Source: Soehngenia sp035406565 (GTDB taxonomy: Bacteria; Bacillota; Clostridia; Tissierellales; Tissierellaceae). From it: a stretch of DNA of 18,980 nucleotides. The translations under genes were made by a program, and so were the position numbers. The notes beneath the pieces were generated by a model that was not told the DNA's origin, ran no database searches, and saw nothing but the letters and a program-made list of their open reading frames with translations. Shown here in pieces: positions 1 through 6,197 of the stretch (positions are counted from its first letter, which is position 1; every line of letters begins with the position of its first letter). The stretch spans positions 1 to 18,980 of the forward strand of contig DAONLG010000019.1 of assembly GCA_035406565.1 (NCBI GenBank). Direction: 5' to 3'.

Positions 1-423
1 TTTGTTCATAAAGAACACATCCATTTGACAATAGAATTTTTAGGAGAAGTTCAAGATGAAAAAGTTAATGAAATACAAAAAATGATATTTAATACTCACT
101 TTGATCCCTTTGAAATTGTAATCAGCAATCTAGGTGTATTCCATACTAAACATGGAGACATATATTGGCTGGGGATCAAAGATAATGAGGATTTGTTTAA
201 ATTATATAATGACATTCACAACAGTCTCAAACAAATGAATATAGAAGTTCAAGAAAGGCCCTATACCCCACATATAACACTTGGAAGAAACGTAGAACTA
301 AAAGACAAACTCGAGAAAACAAACATTGATGACTTTAATTACATGGTAAAACAAGTTTGTCTGTTTAAATCGTTTAATGATGGGAATAGGCTTATACATG
401 AGATTATCGCAGAAAGCAAGTAG
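1..423 (+). CDS. 2'-5' RNA ligase / 2H phosphoesterase family protein, 5'-truncated by window edge
   Basis: The frame is open from base 1, so the gene starts before the window; 140 codons are visible. Both signature H-x-T motifs of the 2H phosphoesterase (LigT/ThpR) fold are present: HLT at visible residues 8-10, followed by the family-typical hydrophobic stretch FLGEV, and HIT at residues 91-93 within PHITLGR. Known members hydrolyse 2',3'-cyclic phosphates on RNA ends and are soluble and cytoplasmic. A TTG at position 25 should not be taken as the start, because that would cut off the first catalytic histidine, whose codon lies upstream in the same frame. The usual length of about 180 residues suggests roughly 40 residues are missing. 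The physiological substrate cannot be told from sequence. The gene ends 164 bp before the next one. Confidence 0.88.
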   Translation, partial: FVHKEHIHLTIEFLGEVQDEKVNEIQKMIFNTHFDPFEIVISNLGVFHTKHGDIYWLGIKDNEDLFKLYNDIHNSLKQMNIEVQERPYTPHITLGRNVELKDKLEKTNIDDFNYMVKQVCLFKSFNDGNRLIHEIIAESK

Positions 424-537
424 AAGAGCTAAATACTTCAGCGATTAAAAATTATAATACGAAAACAAACAAGAAGTAATAGAATTTTATGGAATATTTT
501 ACAAAATGAATAGATGATGTCTAGAATATTAGTGATG

Positions 538-573
538 GTTAGGATATAATTAATAATTATATCCTAACTTTTT
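538..573 (+). terminator. Perfect 14-bp dyad plus T5: terminator of the 2H gene or operator/leader hairpin of the VIT1 gene
   Basis: Arms 538-551 (GTTAGGATATAATT) and 555-568 are exact reverse complements around a 3-nt loop, and TTTTT follows at 569-573. This fits an intrinsic terminator for the upstream gene. The structure ends only two bases before the AGGGGG ribosome site of the next gene, and its left arm contains a TATAAT (545-550) without a convincing -35. It could therefore instead be a promoter-overlapping operator or an attenuator. The alternatives cannot be separated by sequence alone. Confidence 0.55.
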
Positions 574-586
574 AGGGGGTGATTTA

Positions 587-1474
587 GTGAAAGAGCTAGA
601 TTTTTTTGATACGGTTAAAAAAATGCAATCTGATGAGCTGATGGAGAGAGAAGTGTATTTAAGACTTTTAAGTAGCATAAAAAATGAACATGACAAAGAT
701 GTTCTCAAAACAATTGCAGATGAAGAAGCAGGTCATTATGAAATATGGAAAGAGTATACAAAAGTGGATGTTAAACCCAATATGCACAAAGTCAGATGGT
801 ATGTTCTGCTTGGCAAATTATTAGGCTATACTTTTACTGCTAAGATTATGGAAAAAAGGTTAAATGAATTCAATCAGATGGCTACTAAAGAATTTATAGA
901 TGAATTAAGAGAGAAAGTTCCAGATATTGATATTATATTAAAAGAAGAAGATGAGCATGAGATGGAATTATTGGCTATGATTGATGAAGAAAGACTACAA
1001 TACGTCGGCTCAATTGTATTAGGATTAAATGACGCTTTAGTTGAGTTTACAGGAAGCCTTGCCGGATGGACATTTGCTATGCAAAACAATAGATTAATAT
1101 TGTTAGCTGGGCTCATTGCTGGAATTTCAGCAACATTATCCATGGCATCATCTGAATATCTTTCCACAAAAAATGAAGGAGGGAAGGATGCTTTAAAATC
1201 TGCTAGCTACACTGGCATTGCTTATTTAATAACAGTATTGATGCTTTTAATACCATATGCAGTTTTACCCGATAAAAGTTATACTATAGCATTAGTCATA
1301 ATGATTATACTTGTAGTAGGCATAATCGCTGCATTTAATTATTATATTTCAATAGCTAAAGATCTCTCCTTTAAACATAAATTTAGGGAGATGGCATCTG
1401 TTAGTTTAGGAGTTGCTGCAGTATCGTTTTTAATTGGTCTTGTTGTTAAACAATTTTTAGGGCTTGATATATAA
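587..1474 (+). CDS. Ferritin-like domain fused to VIT1/CCC1 membrane domain (MbfA-like iron/manganese transporter)
   Basis: A 295-residue fusion. Residues 1 to about 135 form a rubrerythrin/ferritin-like four-helix region with likely di-metal ligands: E22 in RE-V-Y, E47-x-x-H50, a possible E89, and E121-x-x-H124. Residues from about 139 form a VIT1/CCC1 domain with the family hallmarks GLNDALVEFTGSLAG (146-160) and SMASSEYLS, plus hydrophobic membrane segments to the C-terminus. Related two-domain proteins (MbfA of alphaproteobacteria) export iron from the cytoplasm; VIT1/CCC1 proteins move Fe2+ or Mn2+. The GTG start is supported by AGGGGGTG eight bases upstream. The gene is first in an apparent three-gene operon (21 bp to the next gene). 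The metal actually moved is inferred. The architecture is secure. Confidence 0.9.
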   Translation: MKELDFFDTVKKMQSDELMEREVYLRLLSSIKNEHDKDVLKTIADEEAGHYEIWKEYTKVDVKPNMHKVRWYVLLGKLLGYTFTAKIMEKRLNEFNQMATKEFIDELREKVPDIDIILKEEDEHEMELLAMIDEERLQYVGSIVLGLNDALVEFTGSLAGWTFAMQNNRLILLAGLIAGISATLSMASSEYLSTKNEGGKDALKSASYTGIAYLITVLMLLIPYAVLPDKSYTIALVIMIILVVGIIAAFNYYISIAKDLSFKHKFREMASVSLGVAAVSFLIGLVVKQFLGLDI

Positions 1475-1495
1475 AAATTATGGTGGGTTATAAAA

Positions 1496-3559
1496 ATGAA
1501 TAAACTTTCTAAAAAATTTTATATATATGCATTTATATTAACTCTCTTTATAACGCTTGCAGGTGTTTTCGGCTACAATTACTTCTCCAATGTAATTGAG
1601 AATCAGATTAAATCAAGAGCACTAATGGAAACAGCTAATAAAACAAAGTTAGTAGAATTGGCTTTCAAAGTTCAAGAACAAATAGTTGAAGATATTTCTT
1701 CTTTCATGGAGATAGACCCATCACGAGAAGACATTAAAAAGTATTTAGAGATATTAATGAAAGAGAGAAGACAGTTTACTTCTATCTATATTGGAACTGC
1801 TAACGGCGAATTATTAGCTGGTGCAGATTGGGATACACCATCAGACTATATTGTGACACAAAGACCATGGTATGTAAAAGCTGCAAAAGAAAAGAAACTA
1901 ATCTATACCGAGGTTTATCATGATGCGTATTTAAATAAATCTACGGTTACCATTGCTAAACCCTTTTATGATGATGTGGGAGAACTGAGTGGAGTTATAG
2001 CAACCGATATTGATTTGAGCACAATTTCACAAATACTAAATCCATATAGTGGCAATGAAGAAGGTATTTCTTTTCTTGCAGATTCAAATGGAATAATAAT
2101 AGGGTATGATGATAAAACGGAGAATAAAACCACTATTTATGATATTTTTCCAGAGTTTAAAACAAATCATGAAAATTTTCTCAAAGACATGGAATATGAA
2201 GGAAAAGATGGTTTCTTGGCGTATTACTATATTGAACGCTTGGATATGTATCTAATAAATTTTGTTCCTGTTACTGGTACTTTAAAAACAGGGCAGCAAT
2301 TAATTCTGATTTTCACATCATTCATATCGATTCTTTTTGCTGTAATTTTTGTTTTCATTATTTTTCAAAGGCGCAATATCATTCATCCAGTTGAAAAACT
2401 AGTTAGTGATATTTTAAATATTCCAATGAGGTTGGATGTTGATTATAAAATTAGTGAAAATGATGATTTACTTTATGAAGTGCGCAAAACTATTAATGAA
2501 TTGCTAACAAACAAAAATGAATTATTAAAGAAAATGGAAGTCGCTCAAGAAGAGATTACTTCAGTTGCAATCACAACTGAATCTATGCTAGCAATAAATA
2601 AAGCTGCAAATACAAATAAAGAAATAAATGAAATTTATGATCTAATTTTAACAGAATCGTTAAAAGCAATTAAACATGCGAAATTAGGCAGTGTGATGAT
2701 AAAAGAGGATAATGAATTGAAAGTTGTCGCACATAGAGGCTATCGTAGTTCGGAGATAAATGAGTTTTTTTTACCTATAGAAGAAAGTTTTATCTATAGA
2801 GCGACAAATGGCAAATTGGACACTGTGGCTATCATAAATGATGTTTCGAGTTTTGAGATATTCGTTCCATTGGAAACCAATGAGGGAGATTATTATATTA
2901 AATCCTCTATAGTAGCTCCGTTATATGTGGGAAATGTTTTTTATGGGTGCATAAATCTCGATGCAATTTATGAAAATGCATTTGATGAAAAGGATTTAAA
3001 ATTGATGGAATTCATTCAGACTAACACTGAAATTGCAATTAGCAATTATATAATGAATCATGCAAATTTTTATTTAGCAACTCATGATGCACTTACTGGT
3101 GTTTATAACAGAAGTTATTTCACTCAGCTATTTGATAATTTTAAGGAGAGAGCTATAAGGTATAATGAGACTTTCCATTTAGTTATGTTTGATTTGAATA
3201 ACTTAAAATTCATCAATGATAATTTTGGTCATCTGGCTGGGGATGAAGCAATAAAGACATTTGCAAAAAGATTGTCAGTAATTATTAGGAGAAGCGATGT
3301 TTTTGCAAGATATGCTGGAGATGAATTTATCGCAATATTTCTTAATACTGATTATGCTAGTTTAGCTAATAGATTGAATGAGCTATTAAAAAATATGGAA
3401 CAGAGCCCAATTGTAGTTGATAATGGATCAATAATCGTATCTTTTAGCTATGGTATAGCTACATTTAATGAGGATTCCGTAGATCTAGATGAATTAATAA
3501 GAATTGCAGATAAAAAAATGTATGAAATGAAGAATAAAAATCGTAAAATAAAAGGATAA
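1496..3559 (+). CDS. Membrane-anchored Cache-GAF-GGDEF diguanylate cyclase
   Basis: A 687-residue sensor. Domain order: a membrane helix near 8-27, an extracytoplasmic dCache-type ligand domain (about 35-265), a second membrane helix (about 268-292) ending in basic QRRN, a short linker, a GAF domain (about 375-520) and a GGDEF domain (about 528-687). The active-site loop reads AGDEF (607-611), a common functional variant. The preceding RRSD gives the R-x-x-D inhibitory I-site, and the metal-binding DLNNLKFIND region is intact, so it probably makes c-di-GMP from two GTP and is product-inhibited. There is no EAL or HD-GYP domain. It lies between two membrane transport genes with gaps of 21 and 4 bp, so co-transcription is likely. 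The ligand of the Cache domain cannot be read from the sequence. Confidence 0.93.
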   Translation: MNKLSKKFYIYAFILTLFITLAGVFGYNYFSNVIENQIKSRALMETANKTKLVELAFKVQEQIVEDISSFMEIDPSREDIKKYLEILMKERRQFTSIYIGTANGELLAGADWDTPSDYIVTQRPWYVKAAKEKKLIYTEVYHDAYLNKSTVTIAKPFYDDVGELSGVIATDIDLSTISQILNPYSGNEEGISFLADSNGIIIGYDDKTENKTTIYDIFPEFKTNHENFLKDMEYEGKDGFLAYYYIERLDMYLINFVPVTGTLKTGQQLILIFTSFISILFAVIFVFIIFQRRNIIHPVEKLVSDILNIPMRLDVDYKISENDDLLYEVRKTINELLTNKNELLKKMEVAQEEITSVAITTESMLAINKAANTNKEINEIYDLILTESLKAIKHAKLGSVMIKEDNELKVVAHRGYRSSEINEFFLPIEESFIYRATNGKLDTVAIINDVSSFEIFVPLETNEGDYYIKSSIVAPLYVGNVFYGCINLDAIYENAFDEKDLKLMEFIQTNTEIAISNYIMNHANFYLATHDALTGVYNRSYFTQLFDNFKERAIRYNETFHLVMFDLNNLKFINDNFGHLAGDEAIKTFAKRLSVIIRRSDVFARYAGDEFIAIFLNTDYASLANRLNELLKNMEQSPIVVDNGSIIVSFSYGIATFNEDSVDLDELIRIADKKMYEMKNKNRKIKG

Positions 3560-3563
3560 ATAT

Positions 3564-4619
3564 ATGTGGAAAAATAATAAACCAATTAATGCCATATTTT
3601 ATGCAATGTTAGCTGCGGCTTTGTATGGAATAAGTACACCTTTTTCTAAAATGATATTGGATGTTTTATCACCTACTTTTTTATCAGCTTTGCTGTATTT
3701 AGGCGCTGGATTTGGAATGCTATTAATCAAAATAACTATTGCAAATACAAACCCTCAGAATGAAGCAAGCTTAGATAAAAGAGATTTACCATATTTAGCA
3801 GCAATGGTGGGGCTAGATATTTTAGCACCTATATTATTGATGATTGGACTTGTTCGAACAAGTCCATCTACTGTATCCTTACTTAATAATTTCGAAATTG
3901 TAGCTACCGCAGTTATTGCCTTGCTAATATTTAATGAACAAATAGGTAAAAAAATGTGGCTAGCAATTGGATTGATAACATTATCTTCGGCTATATTGTC
4001 AATTGAGAATATTGGAGAGATTAATCTGTCAATTGGAGCAATATTTGTTTTACTTGCGACTATTTCATGGGGGCTAGAGAACAATTGCACAAGAAAACTT
4101 TCATATAAAAATCCTATAGATATAGTTATCATAAAAGGCTTAGGTTCAGGCTTAGGTGCGTTAATTATTGCCATGTATTCTGGGGAAATAAAATTAAATT
4201 ACATTTATATAATTGCAGCATTGATTTTGGGATTTATGGCATATGGTCTTAGCATTTACATGTATATAAAAGCTCAGAGGCACTTAGGAGCAGCTAGAAC
4301 GAGTTCGTATTATGCTATTGCACCATTTGTTGGAGTTGTCACATCTTGGATGCTGTTTGATGAAGCGATCAATATGAGATTTATTTTTGCGTTGATTTTT
4401 ATGATAATTGGAGTTTATTTCACTTTTGAAAAGAATCATGAACACGAGCATGTTCATTTAGCAGTAGTACATGAACATGCTCACAAACATGATGATTTAC
4501 ATCATAATCACGTTCATAATTATGATGTGAAGGGGTATCACTCTCATGAGCATAAACATGAAAAGCTTGTCCATTCACATCCGCATACTCCAGATATTCA
4601 TCATAACCATTCACACTAA
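3564..4619 (+). CDS. EamA/DMT-family transporter with histidine-rich C-terminal tail
   Basis: A 351-residue protein whose first ~290 residues contain about ten hydrophobic segments arranged as two EamA repeats, as in drug/metabolite transporters (inner membrane, usually exporters). Residues 291-351 are a soluble tail with 23 histidines among 61 residues, in HxH patterns such as HEHEHVH and HSHEHKH. Such tails bind Zn, Ni, Co or Cu ions in other transporters. A metal-related cargo or metal sensing is therefore plausible but unproven; EamA proteins more often carry amino acids or metabolites. The start is four bases after the preceding stop, with its ribosome site (AAAAGGA) inside the end of the cyclase gene, so translation is probably coupled. 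Its stop codon overlaps the stop of the convergent amylase gene. Confidence 0.88.
   Translation: MWKNNKPINAIFYAMLAAALYGISTPFSKMILDVLSPTFLSALLYLGAGFGMLLIKITIANTNPQNEASLDKRDLPYLAAMVGLDILAPILLMIGLVRTSPSTVSLLNNFEIVATAVIALLIFNEQIGKKMWLAIGLITLSSAILSIENIGEINLSIGAIFVLLATISWGLENNCTRKLSYKNPIDIVIIKGLGSGLGALIIAMYSGEIKLNYIYIIAALILGFMAYGLSIYMYIKAQRHLGAARTSSYYAIAPFVGVVTSWMLFDEAINMRFIFALIFMIIGVYFTFEKNHEHEHVHLAVVHEHAHKHDDLHHNHVHNYDVKGYHSHEHKHEKLVHSHPHTPDIHHNHSH
4446..4482. repeat. 12-bp inverted repeat inside the His-tail coding sequence
   Basis: GAGCATGTTCAT (4446-4457) and its exact reverse complement (4471-4482) flank a 13-nt loop. It lies 130-170 bp beyond the amylase stop on the minus strand. A loose T-rich stretch follows on the minus strand only after about nine bases, so a terminator role for the amylase transcript is possible but weak. 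The repeat may be a by-product of encoding two Glu-His-rich motifs. Confidence 0.35.
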
Positions 4620-6046
4620 TATTCAGAAGTTGATAATATTTTGGTTTCTAATGGGAGCAGTTTTATGTTTACAATCCCATTAGAAATTTTTACTTTATCA
4701 TTGTCGCCATATGGATACAATTTCTTTAAATTTCCATTAACTTTTAATTCTATGTTCTTTTCTATATTTTTTAAATTCATGAAAATTATGACACTTTCTT
4801 CACCTTCCATATACTGATAAGCTATACAATCATCATCTGTTTCTAATAATAAAAATTCTCCATTGGCTATTACTGTACTTTTTCTTAATTCTGATAGAAA
4901 TTTAAAGTACTCTAATTTAGAAGAGTTTTCAGTTTTTTCCCATTCCATGTCGCTTCGATTTAGAGGATCTTCTTTGCCTTCCATGCCAATTTCAGTTCCA
5001 TAGTATATTACAGGTATCTGAGGATATGTCATTATAAAAGTCAGAGCTTCTTTGTAATACTCATTGGCAAAATGCCTGTGTTTTGATATAAATCTCGGAT
5101 TGTCATGGTTATCAATAAATATGGCATTCTTAGAATTGTTTAAAGAATCCAAATCTGCTATAATAGCATTTTTTAATTTGCTTGATTTACCATATTCATT
5201 AAACGTTGTAGTTATAGCTTTGTATAAGGGATAATTAGTGAAACCTGTTATACCAGTATCTTCATATTGTTTAATGTAATGTGTATTTTCTGACCAAACT
5301 TCTCCTAGAAAGTAAAAATCTGGGTAATTTTTAAGAATATTTGAAGTAAATTTAGACCAAAATTCTTTAGGAACGTGTTTTACGGTGTCCAATCTATAAC
5401 CATCTATTCCTGTCTCTTTTATCCACCATAATGAGTTTTCTAAAAAGAAATCTACGACTTCAGGATTATCAAAGTTTAAGTCAGGTAAACCCATTAGCCA
5501 TCCTTTTTCAACTTGAGTTTGATCATTCCAGTTAAAGATTTCTTGATTTTCATTAAACCAGTCTTTGTAATTCTCGTCATTTAGCCACGGTGAGTCATAG
5601 CCTACATGATTTACAACATAATCCAAGATAACTTTCATATTTCTTTTGTGAGCTTCGTCAACAAGTAACTTTAAATCATCTATAGTGCCTAAGTGGAGAT
5701 CGACTTTATAAAAGTCATTAATCCAGTATCCATGATACCCGTCTTTTCCATTTTCCATTACTGGAGTTAGCCATATAGCTGTGGTTCCGAGTGATTTAAT
5801 ATAATCTAATTTTTCAATGACTCCTTTTAAATCACCACCATGTCTTTTTTTAAGATCGGATTTGTCAACATCGTAATTGTTACTTTGGTAAGCATCATAA
5901 AATCTATCAGTCATAATAAAATAAATCAAATCGTTACTTAAGCCATTATTATTTTCTACTACATTTGTTTCATTAGGGTAAGTATTAGTACATGAAGTTA
6001 AAACAAATATAATTAAGATAAAAAAAATAAGGAATTTTTTTTTCAT
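4616..6046 (-). CDS. GH13 alpha-amylase family glycosidase, lipoprotein
   Basis: A 476-residue secreted glycosidase. The N-terminus is lysines, a hydrophobic core and the lipobox LTSC with Cys19 as lipidation site, so it should be anchored outside the cytoplasmic membrane. All four GH13 conserved regions are visible: D142-Y-V-V-N-H147; GYRLD with R218 and nucleophile D220; the acid/base E249 in FLGEVW; and H314-D315 in IDNHDNPRF. It should hydrolyse alpha-1,4 glucans or maltodextrins; neopullulanase or cyclomaltodextrinase activity cannot be excluded. A small beta-domain (about 395-476) follows the barrel. The ribosome site AGGAGGT sits seven bases before the ATG. It is transcribed divergently from the phosphatase gene and convergently with the EamA gene, with which it shares the bases of its stop codon. 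Confidence 0.93.
   Translation of the reverse strand: MKKKFLIFFILIIFVLTSCTNTYPNETNVVENNNGLSNDLIYFIMTDRFYDAYQSNNYDVDKSDLKKRHGGDLKGVIEKLDYIKSLGTTAIWLTPVMENGKDGYHGYWINDFYKVDLHLGTIDDLKLLVDEAHKRNMKVILDYVVNHVGYDSPWLNDENYKDWFNENQEIFNWNDQTQVEKGWLMGLPDLNFDNPEVVDFFLENSLWWIKETGIDGYRLDTVKHVPKEFWSKFTSNILKNYPDFYFLGEVWSENTHYIKQYEDTGITGFTNYPLYKAITTTFNEYGKSSKLKNAIIADLDSLNNSKNAIFIDNHDNPRFISKHRHFANEYYKEALTFIMTYPQIPVIYYGTEIGMEGKEDPLNRSDMEWEKTENSSKLEYFKFLSELRKSTVIANGEFLLLETDDDCIAYQYMEGEESVIIFMNLKNIEKNIELKVNGNLKKLYPYGDNDKVKISNGIVNIKLLPLETKILSTSEY
4645..4691 (+). terminator. Intrinsic terminator of the VIT1-cyclase-EamA operon, embedded in antisense amylase coding sequence
   Basis: TTTCTAATGGGA (4645-4656) pairs perfectly with 4675-4686 across an 18-nt loop, and TTTTTACTTT follows immediately on the + strand. 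The EamA stop lies 26 bp upstream, so this is a well-placed intrinsic terminator. The same bases encode roughly residues 454-467 of the amylase on the minus strand. No T-run follows the stem in the minus direction, so it should act on the + strand only. Confidence 0.82.
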
Positions 6047-6085
6047 TATATACCTCCTCGTAAGTGATAAAGCTATTGTAAAACT

Positions 6086-6094
6086 ATTATACCA
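6086..6094 (-). promoter_or_regulatory. Extended -10 promoter for the amylase gene
   Basis: On the minus strand TGGTATAAT gives a TGn extended -10 with a perfect TATAAT hexamer (6086-6091), about 40 bp before the start codon. The -35 region at 17-bp spacing is poor (TTTTAG), as is common when the extended element is present. Confidence 0.6.
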
Positions 6095-6104
6095 AATTTA
6101 TTCA

Positions 6105-6153
6105 TTAACTAAAACTAATAAGAAGTTAACCCTGCTATAATTGTTTATTAACA
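6105..6153 (+). promoter_or_regulatory. Three TTAAC repeats spaced by two helical turns (possible PhoP-type box)
   Basis: TTAACT (6105-6110), TTAACC (6126-6131) and TTAACA (6148-6153) lie on the same strand, with start-to-start spacings of 21 and 22 bp, around the phosphatase promoter. Bacillus PhoP binds TTAACA-like hexamers repeated about every 11 bp. Here only every second turn carries a good match, so the assignment is tentative. Confidence 0.3.
6133..6141 (+). promoter_or_regulatory. Extended -10 promoter for the alkaline phosphatase gene
   Basis: TGCTATAAT carries a perfect TATAAT (6136-6141) with the TGn extension. It predicts a transcript start near 6148 and a leader of about 50 bases. 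No good -35 is found at 6113-6118, which would suit dependence on an activator. Confidence 0.6.
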
Positions 6154-6197
6154 TAAATGAGATACACTTAAGTCAAAATTAATGAGGAGATGATTGT

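Noticed and set aside
424..530. Possible decayed gene after the 2H gene: short coding-like runs in shifted frames (about 423-479 and 475-516)
   Set aside because: Too short and AT-rich to tell from chance, with no recognisable family.
538..568. Fur or DtxR box in the dyad before the VIT1 gene
   Set aside because: Neither the 19-bp Fur pattern nor the DtxR spacing fits, although TTAGG/CCTAA ends are present.
424..586. c-di-GMP or metal riboswitch upstream of the VIT1/cyclase operon
   Set aside because: Apart from the single dyad I find no conserved riboswitch core sequence or multi-stem layout.
3755..4174. Open frames on the minus strand opposite EamA, AcoX, AcoR and AcoB genes
   Set aside because: All mirror real genes, lack convincing ribosome sites and show no recognisable domains.
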